Source: Armillaria gallica (lineage: Eukaryota > Basidiomycota > Agaricomycetes > Agaricales > Physalacriaceae). Taken from it: 64,000 bases of DNA. The DNA is taken from the NCBI GenBank assembly GCA_037576215.1, contig JBANDB010000003.1, positions 1,116,001-1,180,000 on the forward strand, written 5' to 3'. Made by a program: the position numbers and the translations under genes. Shown one piece after another: positions 46,695 to 60,234 of this stretch (position 1 is its first letter; each line of letters opens with the position of its first letter). Below the pieces are notes generated by a model, which searched no databases, was not told where the DNA came from, and saw nothing but the letters and a program-made list of their open reading frames with translations.

Positions 46695-49097
46695 CTATGA
46701 CCGAATTTAGAAAGAAAAACACATTGCACGGCGTCGAATTTGAAATCATCTCATTTTCCTTAGCGCTCGTCGCTGAGTCATAATGAACTTCCTAGTAATC
46801 CTCCGTTGACCGCTGAAATTTGAGGGCGCCGAGGTTGTAGATTGAGACACGGTTTAGGAGTGTTCGCGTCGCGCTGGCTTTCAATAATTAACCGAATTCT
46901 GATAGGTGAGGGTTTGGGGTAAGGCCTGACAGCCGCCTCTGAGTTGGCATCAGAGTATGCGTCATACCTTCCTGAAGGAGAGCACTGTCACATGTCAGTT
47001 TCGATCTCTCCGGCGCTTAACAGGAATATTGTCTAGTGGGGCCGTTGCTACCTTACTACATAGCACGCTCCATGGGCTGTCGCCTGGGAACCTTGGTCCT
47101 CGTATGTCGGGCTGCAACCCCGACAACTGTCATATTATTGGTATGAAGTCTCGCTGTAGGTCCTGAACTGTGGATTGTTCGTATAATTATTGACCAATCA
47201 GCCATTTTGAGCCTTCGAGAATGAAGCCATATTTGATATCTAAATTGATGTCGGTCGTACAACATCGGTTTAGTCATTTCAATCGGGGAAACCATATCAT
47301 GGTGAACTAGTTGTGTTCGGGTGAGTATCAACTCAAACCCCTTCGCGGAGACATTTGAATAGCAACCCATTGGTTTGATGGAGCAACGACTGTGGCTGCC
47401 TTTCGAAGACAATATGCAGCGGCGCTTCAGAAGGATCGGATATTGATGCATCAACGCATCACCTCCATCTTCATCGTGTACTGGTAGCGCTTTCATATGG
47501 ACAATTCCAATACACTGGAATCCAGTCACCTAACTCATCGGAAAACCTATCTGAAATTGCAAGACACAAAACGCACGTTTTTACTCTTCAAGGTTTTCAT
47601 CCTAAGTGGCTAAGCCTCCGCGAAAAATCGGAGAGAACAACGTTCGTTGTTACACCTTCTCCATCTGGGGTTTGAACAATAGAAACTAGTGTTTCGCCTT
47701 TTGTCAGTATGCTGAGTTGAAGACTGGTTGATCTCTGGAATTCGACATGCAGGGCCAAGTTCTCCACGTTCAGCAGCAAAGTCGCCATCGTCGGTGCATC
47801 GGGAATTGTCAACTATTACTAAGTATCCGTTGTAACTCAAACTTGATCAAGGGTGGTCGTTCGATAAATGAACAAAAATCGTCCTCGCACGTTTCTAGGC
47901 TTTCTTGGCACGATTCATACCACTGCGCCAAGTGTCCCAAGTCAATGGTATGTACACGGCGAGAGCTCCAGACCACTCAAAAACTCAAGCCAGCTACGAA
48001 TCATCTGCCTTGGGCACATGCAGAGAAATTTCTCTGAATACTAAGAGTGCAGAGCAACGTGCCTCAGGAACATAAGCGAAGAGTCGGTCTCACACCCGAT
48101 TCCGTGCCCGACGGTAGTAACGCCACACTGTCAGGGAAGCTGAATGTCTGTAATTAAACGTCTGATAGGTTGGTAAATGGGGTAGGTACTAGTAGGTACG
48201 AAAGATACGAAAGCTGGCTCAACTCAATCAATACTTGAACAGAACCGTACAGCGCGCCGGTCCCATAGCCCCTAGACACGTTCCGACAGATCGGGAATAT
48301 ATGTATTGTGGCTGTACAGCGGCCATCAAACATTTTTGCGACCTTGATTCGTATCAGTTTGTGTCCAAGTCTGAAGGCCGCCGCTCCTTGTTGTCGCGAC
48401 TTCGATTCTGCTGAAGCTAGAAGATTGTCGCCACTAGGATTTCCCAGGAAAGATGTGCGCTCATCTGCGCTACTATCAAGATATATGGCTTCGGGGCGAC
48501 TGGGGCCGTTCTGCCAGTGCATTTCTAGCAGCGGGTTTCCCGTTTCACTTCTGTTGCGACGCTCTCGAGATGATACCGACAATTATGTCAGTTGCTTGCA
48601 TCAATCATCCTCATCAACAGCCGTAATTGGATGTCCTCCGAGAAACGAGCTCCAACTTGATAGGTATCAGCACATGCGCCCGGAAAAAATTATGGTATGT
48701 GCAATACGTGTCCCGTTCTCATCATGGTAAGGATCACTTTGTTTCACTCCATTCAGGCATTGGATTTCGTGTGAACTCGCTAGTTACCGTCGGCTGCAAA
48801 TCAATCATCGGGCTGATCAGGTCCGTTCACACCGAACAGTGCGCCATCGTATTCGATCAGTGTGTCGGGCTAGAATATGTTTTTCATCGACTTTCAGGTC
48901 CATCGAGTGCGGTGTCAACTCTGCAACAGGGCATGGTAGCAGCCTAGCCTCGGAAATACGTCTCACACAGGTTCAGATATCGATTTCCCCATGTTTGCAT
49001 CAGCGCTGCGATCAGACCTGACGGGGCGAGGAAAGCATAAGTACGGGATGCAGAACACGGGTATAGACGTCGCCACTTGCAAGCTTCCTTGTTAGCC
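46695..49097. other. Gene-poor stretch, no gene recognised
   Basis: Several medium frames exist on both strands (47056-47529, 47597-47840, 48154-48582, all minus), some with protein-like composition, but none with family motifs or a consistent splice model. It separates the dehydrogenase from the GMC oxidoreductase. Confidence 0.4.
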
Positions 49098-51517
49098 ATG
49101 CAGAAGTGCTTCTTGTCCCCTCTCTTGATCCTATCAGTGCTTCTTAATACCGTCACCGGACGGCTCTTACGGAATGCCAACGAAACTCTGTCAGCTGAAT
49201 ACGATTTCATTATCGTCGGGGCGGGTACAGGTTAGGATCCATGATTAAGCATCCATTGCTGGCTCCTGACGCTCGTGCGCAGCCGGATGCGTTGTAGCCA
49301 ATAGGCTCACCGAGTCCCCAAATAGCCGAGTGCTTCTGATTGAAGCAGGCATCTCGTTAGTGTCTATCGAATGTATTGTTCTTGACTGACTCATGCATTT
49401 TACAGTGATGCCGGACTGGCGGCAGAGGTGCCCTATTATGGCCCTACTCTGACTCCAAACAAAGGCCCTTGGGATTGGAATTACACCGTCATGCCTCAAG
49501 AGGCACTCAACAATCGGACATTCCCTTATCCACGAGGGAAGGTTCTTGGCGGTAGCAGTACCGTTAGTAAGTATTCAATCTCTGTCCAAATACTTCATAT
49601 CCTGACCGGATTTAGACTACCTGGTGTTCAATAGAGGTGGAATTGATGACTTCGATCGGATAGCAAATATATCTGGAGACCAAGGATGGTCTTGGGACGC
49701 TCTGGAACCTTACATGCGAAAGGCAAGATATTTCAGCACTTATCACTGCTGATTGAACCTAAACTCTAGCATGACAGCTCGAACGCTTGACACCACCCGC
49801 CGATGGACACAATACTACTGGTCAATTCATTCCTGAGGCGCATGGCTTCGACGGTTCACTTTTAACAAGCCTCCCCGGATACCCCATTCCCATAGACGCT
49901 CTCATCATGAACGCCACAACGCAGATTGCCGGCTATCCCTTTAACAAAGACATGAACAAAGGGGATGAAACCGGAATTGGTAAGGTTTCCGTAATCGGCG
50001 CCTGTTTCTCATCTTACGGATAGACAGGATGGGTATTTGGTTCTCTAGGCGGGGAAATTCCTGAGAGAAGTAGTTCGGCAACAGCATACCTGAGGCCTAT
50101 CCTTAACAGAGCTAATCTTGACGTCCTGATTGAGCATCAGGTTGGTTGTCAAGGTCTGCATTGTAATATCCCGCTAAACTCTAGCACAGGTAACGAGATT
50201 AATTCAAACCAGTACTCAAAGTGGAATTCCAGAGCTCAAGGGGGTAGAATTCTCGCAAGGTCCCAACGGTGCGTGCGGAAAGAGTGCACTCCTGTATTCA
50301 CACTGACACCTTCTATTCGTAGAGCCTTTATTCAACCTTACGGCAAAGAATGAAATCGTCCTGAGCGCAGGCTCCGTTGGCACACCTCAGATTCTACTGC
50401 TCTCCGGTATTGGAGATCAGGCGGAGCTCGAAGCGGTTGGAATAGAAACTATCGCTCAAGTTGCGGATGTTGGTCGAAACCTCCAGGATCACGCACTTCT
50501 CCCTAATCAGTTCTACGTGAACTCGGAAGAGACTTGGGAGAAGGCCTCCCGAAATATTTCTGTCGCTGCACAGCAATTGCAACAGTATAACGAGACTGGT
50601 CAAGGTAAGCAACCTCGTGCCTATTCTTATATCCTGTATTGACACCCGCACAGGTCCCCTCGTGAACACTATCTGCAATCATATTGGCTGGCTTCGCGTG
50701 CCGGATAATTCCAGTATCTGGGAAAATGCTACAGATCCTTCTGCCGGTCCGACCGTTGGACACTACGAGCTAGTTTTCGCTGTATGTATATCTCTTTCTT
50801 TCGCCACCGAGCAGTACTGATTGGTTCGTATAGAATGGGTTTGTGGGACCAATTCAGTCACTTCCTGATACCGGAAATTTCATGACTGTCATCAGTAACC
50901 TGATCACCCCAGCGTCCCGTAAGCTTTTGCTTAAACTTATTGCAATCACGCAACTTATCTTTGTCTAAACCCAGGTGGTACCCTGAAGCTGAACACCAGC
51001 AGTCCATGGGATGCCCCACTCATTGATCCGGCATTGCTCAAGGAGCCCATCGACCTGCTTATACTTCGCGAAGCACATAAGAGCGCGCGCCGATTCGTCT
51101 CCGCCCCCGCTTTTGACGAATACATTTCTGGACCATATGGAACGGTGGGAGCAAGTACAGACGAGGAGATCGATGCATACATCCGTAATTTCACCACGAC
51201 AGTCCGTCTATCCACTCCTCTAATTACGATAAAACGTTGACGATAATATGCAGGTTTGGCATCCGGTTTCCACCGCCACCATGAGCGCCTCGAATGATAC
51301 CTCCGGCGTCGTCTCTCCAGAGTTGCTGGTAAAGAACGTAACTGGTGTTAGGGTAGTTGACGCATCTATCTTCGTGAGTTCTATTCCGTTGACGTCCTCT
51401 TTTGATCTAACCCACCGTATTATGTAGCCTTTCGTTCCTTCCGCGCATCCCGAAGCTGCCATCTACATCATTGCCGAAAGGGCAAGCGACATAATTAGGA
51501 CGGCTTGGGGGATTTAG
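49098..51517 (+). CDS. GMC oxidoreductase (aryl-alcohol-oxidase-like)
   Basis: Thirteen exons: 49098-49230, 49283-49355, 49406-49566, 49616-49722, 49778-49979, 50028-50140, 50190-50268, 50323-50604, 50654-50781, 50834-50918, 50975-51201, 51254-51373 and 51428-51517; 599 aa. A secretory signal peptide (about 1-22) precedes FIIVGAGTAGCVVANRL for the FAD ADP-binding fold. GMC signature 1 is around RGKVLGGSST, and signature 2 is SAGSVGTPQILLLSGIG. The catalytic base region is WHPVSTATM, and the second active-site residue lies in PSAHPEAAIYIIAERA. It should oxidise an alcohol with O2, giving H2O2, outside the cell. Intron 4 starts with GC (GCAAGA), a GC-AG intron. Substrate unknown; aryl alcohols are typical. 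Confidence 0.93.
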
Positions 51518-52167
51518 TGGGTCAACGGAACTTAATATATTCAACGCCCAGGGGCACGGTATGGTATAGCACTCTTAATACTCAAGATACGTAAACAAGT
51601 CGTATATGCACCTTCGATAGAAGCAAATATAGACTGGTTGTCATATAGTGTACGCAGCGTCCGTGTTTTGCGGGTTTAAATGTGAAAAAGTACCTACATC
51701 CAAGGTCCATGGCATTTAAACTCTCCACGATATACTCTTTGCTGTCCGCACACGTAAATAGTACCTACTACCAAGATCAACACGTGAATTTTCTTTCGCA
51801 CGCAAGTTTCAAGCTCACCACTGGCGGCTAACGGAGTACTGCAGAGGTGAAGATGTTATTTGGAGCTTCTCAGTATCACTCGGTCTTTTAGACCATTGCA
51901 ACGTATGAATATCACGACGTTGCAGTCCCCTGCTTATCAGCCACTTAATATTCACAAACGAAATCATCAGTGGCATGATTATATCGGTTATGAACTCAAG
52001 TTCCAATATCAAACGTGCATCTCATTACCATAGTTTGTACAGAATCTCCAGACCTTCTAATAACTATAGTTGAACCCTACACATATCTAAATGGACGAAA
52101 ACGTAGCAGTTGACTCGGGTAGTACAGTAAAGTCCCACAGATATATAACTTTATCCCTTCAAAACTA
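51518..52167. other. Convergent 3' spacer
   Basis: AT-rich region between converging genes. No coding support. Confidence 0.5.
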
Positions 52168-55100
52168 TTAAGCCAAAAACTTAGTGTCCCGCCAATACGA
52201 GATATATCTCTTCCAGAGTGAACTATCCAGCGGTGGACATTGTCGAAGTGATTTTGAGGCGGCCAAAGTCTGAGGAAGGTCTAAAGTTGGAACGCCCCGC
52301 ATATCCGAACCGTTCCGATCGTGGGCATTGACGAAAATGTCCTGGATGTATGCCTCCATCTTCAGGCAAGGATTATCCTCATCAGCACTGATGGCGGTCC
52401 ACCATTCTTGAGGAGACACGTCAACCACAGAAATCCCGCATGCCTGAAGATGGCGACCCATATCCTTATAACTCGACGGGAAGGGATGGACGACGTGATG
52501 TACACGGACCGCACCGCATTTCTGGGGTTGTAGGGCAAGTTCGACGGTAGTTGATGCAACAACATCGACCGGGATCCAGTCAACGACGTCCGGAACGACG
52601 GGGAATTTTCCGATGCGCGCACTACCGGCAATGATAGATGGGTTCATTTCCTGAGTCTTCCATACACCAGACACTGTATCTCCTGTGATTTGTCCGACTC
52701 GTGCGACGGAGCAAGGAATCTCCAATAAAGAAGCGGCCGCCTCGACAAGGTACTCGCACACAAATTTTGATTCGCTATAACCATGCGGGGAGGCGGGGAT
52801 GTGTGAGTCTTTCCCCCACGGTAAGATAGCCTCTGGCACCGGCTTCTGCTTGGATTCCAATACAGCGCCGATGCTGGAGATAAAGTAGAACTCCTTTGGA
52901 CGCATGAATCCGGCGAGGAGAAGGAGCTGAGTGGTGCCTAGAATGCAGGTAAGTTACGTGCTTTATTTTATGCAAAAGATAGAACTGACCAATCAAGCAA
53001 TCTTCGAAACCCTGAACGACTTGATTGAAATCCATCTTCCATGCAGTATGGATAATTCCCGTTAGTCCACTCGCCAACGCGAGATATTCGTTTCTATCAA
53101 ATCTAGGATTCGACAGGTCGAATGGGACTGCCACCACACGTTGGTTTAGCTGGACGGAGGGGACGTCGCAGTGCGCGACTTGATTGTCCAGCCAAAGATC
53201 GGTCTCGCTCGCTAACTCCAAGAGCCCGGCTTTGGCGAACCCGACCTTGAGCTTATTGTAAACAGCGGAAACATCCGATCCCCTGACCATACACACGACT
53301 TTGGTGACGTCCGGGCGCTCCAAAAGTTTTTTCACTTGCCATATCCCAAGCGACCCTGCCGCTCCTACGACGGCTACTACCTGTCCGTTGTCAGGATAGG
53401 ATGTAGCCGGAGATCTGCTTGCAAGGATGAAGTTCGAAGACAGGCCCAAAGCAAGGAGCTGACGTTCAAGCAGGTCGTGAAGCACTTGGTTCTTATCGAC
53501 AAGGTGAGCCGTAGGGGAGGGTAGTCGTTCTGGGGTCGGTGCTACAAGAGCATACAGCGCAAGAGACAGTCTCGCGAGCGAAAAGTTGTGATATACGAAT
53601 TGCTGTGGGAGCTTTATGCTAAATGCCTTCGCAAGTCTGTTGCGTAGAGCTAGCGCAGTCACGGAATCAAGGCCCAAGTCGAATAGACTCTTGTCTAAAT
53701 CGAGAGGCTGATCTTTATGACCAGTTAGGTCTGCAAAAATCTTCGAGACTTGTTCCCGCAGTTCGGAGTGGGAAGTGACCAGGGTCGAGGTAGAGCTTGT
53801 GCTTTCGCCATCAAGGTCGTGATAAAGTTTTTCAATCTCTTCGGAAAATGTCTGATTATGGTAATTTTAGTATGGATACTTCCATCAATAACGGAGTGAC
53901 GTACATCCAGGACTTTCGCTCGGATACAATTACCTGTCATGTATCATAAGAATCTAGGCATGATCATCGAAGATGACACACGTACCCTTCGGAGTAACAG
54001 GTATCTGTTTATAACCCAGAGGAAGAACTAGTAACATATCTTCCATAACTTTCGAATGTGAAGGGGCTTCCAGGTTAGCTGCCTTGATTGCGGCCCGGCA
54101 TATTTCGTAGCACTCTTCTTCTGTATAACGCTGTGCTTCTGCTTCATTGAGTTGTATGATAGCAGCACAGACGGGGCGACGATGACCAATAATAGCGACA
54201 CGACTAATGAGCTTATGCTCTCTACAACGGAGTTCCATTGGGATGGGATTTGTCTTTTCGCCTATGAAAACGGTTATCGTCAGTCGTTCTACAAATCTTG
54301 GTAAGAGGCACTTACCGCTGTCGTGAACCAAAATATCATCGTCTCTATAAAGAATCTTGAAGCTTCCAGGGAAGACCTCTTGAACTATATCACCCGTATT
54401 CCAGGTCTCTTCTCCCGGATTGAGTGCACCCACAGCCAAACGGACGTCGTCCGCAGCCATATGAACCTGGTACAGCTTGCGATCATCCGGGGATTCAACT
54501 GGTTTCAACAAGGGCAAGGTGTGAGGAAATGGTTGAAGAAGGTTCCACGACGCCCGGTTATCATCCGTAAGATGCTCATGAGATCCAACCATCAGATGGC
54601 CTGTTTCACTGGAGCCATAAACATACTTGAGGTTTACACCGCGCGATACAAGGCGGTCCGCCAAGCTGTCTGGGCAGTGGGCGCCGCCGACTATGAATGG
54701 ATGTCAGCTCTTCATAGTAGAGATGGGCGTTAAGCCTGACACACCTATCAGAACTCGAAGCTTGGCTAACAGATCGAAGGTATCCTGGCCATTCATGTCG
54801 TCTTCCAGAGTGCTGACCAGTTGGTCCAAAAGAATCGGAACGAGGATGCAGGTTGTGATGTTCCCGGCGCGAAGAGAACGGATAACATCATTTGGAGTAG
54901 GAGGCCATTGCTTGACCAGAGGAAATACGATAGTGGAGCCAGAACAGATGGTGCTTGCGAGACCTAAGGTTAGTCCCATTGTGTGGAATCTAGGTCGTAG
55001 TCAGTATTCAAAAACAGAGCGAGGAATCGATATATCAAGCCTACTCACAATGGACCCAGGCACAAGAAACGGTTGTTCGGACGTGCGAAGGCAGACCATC

Positions 55101-56540
55101 CACCGTTCGTGATCATGATTTGACCATTTGCCAAGAAGCTTGTATTTGACCAGCGGACTGAAATACAAGGCGTACTTAGTCCGAGAGGGTTGGATAAGGA
55201 CGACAAAATGCTTACCTGGCTTAGGATAAGCCGTCGAACCAGAACTATGCACAATAATTGGAATCTCAGGCGGAGTAGGTAGGAAGGTACGGTAATGGGA
55301 GGAGCCTGAAGAACCAAAAGGGGGGACAGCCATTAAAGGAAGAGCCGCAACAGCACAGTCGGCTGCTGCTTCGATGGCCGATTTCATATGGTTTTGACCA
55401 TATAAGAGAACGGAAACATCGCAGGAGCCCAAGAGATGTTTCACAGCAGCGAGAGAATTCTGTAAAAAGAATTAAGTGGTCAGGCAATCGACGGACAGAA
55501 AGTCACATACAGCAGGAGCCAAAAGAAATACAGTGGCATGCAGCTTGGAAAGTGCAAGAACTGTAACAGCCAGATTAAAGCCGCTATCTCCCAATACAGC
55601 GATGACCGGATGGCTCTTGCTCGCCTTGATGACAGGAATAAAGCGCTCAGACCACAGTGCCGCTTCTGCATCTACAAGTTCATTAAATTGGTGATATGTG
55701 ATCTCGACATAGTGATTTGGCGAAGGCGACGTTTGGTCAAACGGATCAGGATAGAGAGCGAAGACTTGTTGACCAACAGTCGGGTCGGCGGCCTGTTTCT
55801 CAAGAATGGATACCAAGGTGGGATTCGAAACGGGGGAAAATGGAGTAAATTGGAACAAATCAGAGCTGGTACCCGATGGAGGCGATGGGTGAGCAGCAAT
55901 TTCCGCGACAGGTTCGTCCAGCCACGCCTGTCCGCGAACGAACATGTCTCTGTCTGGAAATTCTTCCAAGATGGAGCAGACGATCCCTTCAATCTCGAGT
56001 CTGTAATTCCTGCGTAACTCTCGCCGAGTACCGACGACATTTGTTTCCGCGTCGATCAAAGTGAACTTTGGAGGACAACGGAGATGTCGAAATAACTGCC
56101 CGATAGCAAACTTTTGGTCTAGGAATAGACCTTCGCATTCGGGAGAAGTGATAGTAACAGAAGACGTTGCAACGCAAACCGTGCGTGACGAGCATACGAG
56201 GTGGACTTGACGCTTCTGAGTGATAGGGTGTTCGGGAGAAGCAGGCTGTTCCCGGGGGGAAGTATGCGCGTAGATGCATTCTATGGATATGGGTCTCCCA
56301 AAAAATGAACTGTGGCAGCTGAATGAGTATAATTTCTTGCAATTAGAAAAGATTGTTTACCTTAAAGTTCGCTGAAGGTCTCCTTGCGCAGCAAGAACTA
56401 TACGTTCGAGCCCTGTTATATCTTCCGGGCATGACAGCTAAGAAGACAAGGCGTCAAAGGGCCACTCCATTGTCTTGAAGTGGAACGACGCGTACCTCAA
56501 CACTAGTGGATGTACGGCTAAAGGTATCCTGAGAAGCCAT
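52168..56540 (-). CDS. Adenylate-forming reductase (NRPS-like A-T-R enzyme)
   Basis: Eleven exons: 56540-56496, 56437-56361, 56318-55511, 55459-55216, 55157-55049, 54989-54745, 54690-54316, 54261-53986, 53933-53905, 53851-52990 and 52937-52168; 1279 aa. There is no condensation domain. Residues 1-160 form an extra N-terminal region found in some basidiomycete members. The adenylation domain has VHSSGSTAYPKP (about 377-391), YGSSETG (534-540), NTGD and VTPKGN (the A10 Lys). The thiolation domain has the phosphopantetheine Ser799 in LGLDSVTA. The reductase domain has VVGAAGSLG (899-905) and the short-chain-dehydrogenase pair Tyr1077/Lys1081 in YSESK. Such enzymes activate a carboxylic or amino acid and release it as aldehyde or alcohol with NADPH. 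The substrate is not predictable here. Confidence 0.93.
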
Positions 56541-57685
56541 TGCGTAAAATGAAAGATACGAGAGAGGGGGGAAGTAAATGTAACGAAGACGCAGTGTAGT
56601 TCGTATTTTGTTGCAGATAAATTCCCTTATCTCGGCGGATTTGTGATAGCGAAAGTTTTGTATCCAAAACTTGGCAGATTTGCATAGGCCCGAATGCCCC
56701 TTGCATCGGGGTGAAAGATAATCAGAAAATGTCCGTGTTATCGTTGCTGTACTAGTAAATGGAACTAGATCCACTCCATGGCCCTTCACGGCAGTGTAAG
56801 ACTGGCAAAGGGACGCGCGGATCCATACAGATAATCCTTTGAAGAGAGTCGCGAGCCGGCGTGAGTGATAAACGAACTGGAACCAACCGGGGGCTCAGGG
56901 ACATAAATGAGATGAGCTGAACTGAGCTGGCGCGTCAATATGCTCCGATCAACCTGGACAAGGGTGCCCTGGAGATGCCGGCGGCCGCCGTTGACTATAT
57001 TTGGTTTTCTTGCAATGTTTTGACACCTCAGACCTTCGAGAAATTGGCCCTGCCTGTGATGATCATTTGTCGGTAGCGACGGGGAGCGAGGGTCTTGAGA
57101 AGGGATGGACGAGGGTCACCAGTGGAGTCAGCAAACAAACAGGGCCCAGGCCAGCCGATGATTAATGACTTGACCGCTTTTGGATATTCTGATAGACGAT
57201 GTTGATCTTTTGTTTATCAATCGAGATCAATGATTTTTATCAAGATTCAGCTTTCTCGACTATCAAGAACCTCACCTGGGTCCCCTTGCTCGTCGGAACA
57301 TCGTAGCGTGGAAATTTTTGTCTGTTACTCCCAACCCCTCAAACAGTAATTGCGACATTACGAAAGGATAACCATCTCGCAGTGCGCCAATCCACATGCA
57401 TTTCCACCGTTGTCAGTCATACATGCACCGGCCTTACTTGAAATCTTGGCACCGAGGGTTCATTCTGCGTCTCCTGAAACGTCGCGGAATATCCCTGGAA
57501 CTCGGGCCTTTGGGGTCTCCATTGGTGCAAATCCAGTTTCACTGGCATATCCCAAATGGAGTGCCATTCCAATCCTACGGACTTAGAAGAAATATCGACC
57601 GCCCAAAGGACGAGTACAGCTTCATCCTTTAAAAAACCCTCACAATTCAGGACCCATCTTCATCTCCCCGTACATCTCACTCATC
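56541..57685. promoter_or_regulatory. Divergent promoter, reductase and FAD monooxygenase
   Basis: 1145 bp between the two start codons. It includes the 12-bp CGG palindrome at 56979-56990 and a TTTAAAA stretch near 57629, 57 bp before the monooxygenase ATG. No coding sequence recognised. Confidence 0.55.
56979..56990. promoter_or_regulatory. Perfect CGG/CCG palindrome
   Basis: CGGCGGCCGCCG is its own reverse complement. It lies 439 bp upstream of the reductase ATG and about 695 bp upstream of the monooxygenase ATG. Inverted CGG triplets are the classic binding sites of Zn2Cys6 regulators. Whether this one is bound is unknown. Confidence 0.35.
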
Positions 57686-60234
57686 ATGGCTATTCTCCCT
57701 AATCAACCTCAAGGTTATATCCCCCCTCTCGTCTCATCGCAGTATGTGCTATCTATTCTCATTCAGACTTGAACTGAGCAGCCCTTTTTTCCGTAGCGCG
57801 AATGCTTCGCTTCCAAATGACCTTGGAGTGAATGACATCCCAACCTACCCCGACCTCTTGAACGGGACAAACTGTGAAAATCCCGCAGTACCTGACTTCA
57901 AACCTCCCTCCAAGGTTGATGTACTTGTAGTGGGTGGTACGTTCACGCTCTTCACTGTAGTTCGCGTATGTTAGCTCATCGTTGCTCCCTATAGCGGGCC
58001 CTGTCGGACTAATGACCGCCGCACTCTTGGCTCGTCAAGGAATAACCACCCGTATTCTGGACAAGTCGGCACATCCTCTACCTGTCGGTAGGGCGGATGC
58101 CTTGCAGCCTCGGACGTTGGAGCTCTTCCAACAGATCGGTCTCATTGACGAGGTCACTCCTCTCGGTCCATTGATGGGCCACACAGTGGTCTACAAGGAC
58201 GGAAAGAAGGAGATATTCGCAGAGAGTCATCAGTCACCTTCTGAGTCCTGTCGTTATCATGGTATGCCTGAAAGTCTATTATTTTGATTGTTTCATGTCC
58301 TCATCTATCTGTTCATTGCAGGTCTCCATACTGCTACTCAAACTGAAATCGAACATGCACTCATAAGGTCAGCGCACATCTCTCCTTTGTAGTACCTACG
58401 AGTTACCAACGGAAGGTTAATAGAGATCTTATCCGTCATGACATGCTCGTCGAACGGCCTTGCACTGCAACATCGTACAAGTTTGACGAAGACACCGATG
58501 CCTCCGTTACCCACCCCATAACCGTCAATGTAACTAACCATGCGACCGGAGCTCAAGAGCCTGTCACTGCTCGTTACTTGGTCGGGAGTGATGGTGCACA
58601 CAGCATGATTCGCAAATCCCTGCCCATCAAATTTGACGGAATCAAAACCGATCTTCACTGGGGGATTGTTGACGCCGTCTTTGAGACTAACTGTGAGTAT
58701 TTATCTTTCAAGTGACGTCCCTGAAGTCTAATACGAAGCCTACAGTCCCTCATCGTTGGATATTCGGGTAAGGCTCTAACGTTCTGAAAGACTCGGTTTA
58801 CGATGTGCCCTCCAGGACGGTTCTGAACACTGAGCATGGTGGTGTCCTCATCATCCCTCGCGAACGTGACATGGTTCGACTATATGCCCAGCTGAAGCCG
58901 GAGCCAGGTCAGCCATTCGATGCCTCGAAGGTAAAGATTCGCTTGATATCCTGCATAGTCTATTCTAACGTTTATAAAGTGGGGCCCGAATGAGGTCCTT
59001 GAGCAAATCAACAAGATTTTTGCACCTTACTACGTCAAGTACGCTAGCCCTGTGGATTGGGTAAGTAAATAGCTTCATCCAGGTTTTAACATGTTCTCTA
59101 AACTAGTTTTTTAGTTCACCATCCTGACAAGTAAGGAATTCATAGTTTTGTATTGACATGTCTAACCTTTTCTGTCACTGGCAGTCAATGAGCGCGTCGC
59201 GAGTTCCTTCACATACAAAGACAGGATTTTCCTTGCAGGAGATTCATGGTCAGTGACTCTCGTGACCACAATCTTCTGTTATTTAACGTGCAATCGCATT
59301 GTTTTTAGCCATGTACACAGTGCAAAGGGTGCCTTCGGATTGAACACTGGGGTCCTGGATGCCCAAAACCTTGCTTGGAAACTCGGTGCCCTTTGCAAAG
59401 GCATCGCCAAACCAGCCTTACTCAGCTCATACGATGTTGAGCGACGGGAAAATGCCCTTAGAGCAGTGCGGACATCCGCTAGGTATCTCCGCTTTGTGGG
59501 AAATTGCACCTTTGAGAGTCTGGACGGCTTACAGTCGCCGATGAATATCGAGGAGACGAAAGTAGTCCCTTCTCCGGGAGAAGATGAGCACGTTGCGTTC
59601 TTCAGGCAATTCGCGGCAGAGAACACAGGGTTCCTTATTGGGCTTGACATTCGTTATGCGACCAACGCGCTCAATATGCCTGTGGAAAGCTCGATTACCG
59701 GCATTCGTTCCGGGTACAGGTGAGTGATCATACGTTCATGTAAAAATGACGCGCTAACCGGCTGATAGGGCCCCTGATCCACGAGTCGCCCTATCCAGAG
59801 CTGTGTCTGGGAGATTGTATGACGCCTTTGGACGTATAGACCAGTTCAAACTCGTCGTCTTTGCAAGCAACCTCGTCGGCGATATCAAAGCACGGCTCCA
59901 GACGCTCGACTCCTACCTCGCCTCATCTCGCTCCTTCTATCAAAAATACGCCGATGTTGACTTGTTTAAGGTCGTCGTCGTTGTTCGGTCAACGCCTTCC
60001 CAAGCGGAGGCTCGCATTCGGGACTACCCGTTCTTGGCAAAGAATGCCCAGGTGGTGTTTGACGACCAGCTCCCACCTGGTATTTTTGGAGCCGATGCTC
60101 ATTCAATTTACGGAGTCGATCACAAGCTGGGAGGTGTGGTGGTCGTTCGCCCAGATACCTTTGTTGGTACCGCGGTCGTGCTTGACAACGTTTCGGATTT
60201 AGAATCTTACTTTACGCAATTTTTGTCGAGGTAG
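57686..60234 (+). CDS. FAD monooxygenase, phenol 2-hydroxylase type
   Basis: Twelve exons: 57686-57741, 57797-57936, 57995-58261, 58322-58367, 58424-58692, 58746-58767, 58816-58930, 58980-59060, 59115-59130, 59185-59248, 59309-59719 and 59769-60234; 650 aa, right for the family. Group A flavoprotein marks: VLVVGAGPVGLMTAALLAR (dinucleotide fold, about 60-78), RADALQPRTLELF, LVGSDGAHSMIRKSL (the DG motif) and FLAGDSCHVHSAKGAFGLNTG (the GD motif, about 352-372). The C-terminal 150 aa form the thioredoxin-like domain of phenol hydroxylases. It should use NADPH and O2 to hydroxylate a phenolic ring. The neighbour reductase and the DAHP synthase make an aromatic substrate plausible. Confidence 0.93.

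Noticed and set aside
45810..49097. Several 70-157 codon frames on both strands
   Set aside because: No family motif, no consistent introns and overlapping alternatives on both strands. Only the 46518-46694 stretch was kept, at low confidence.
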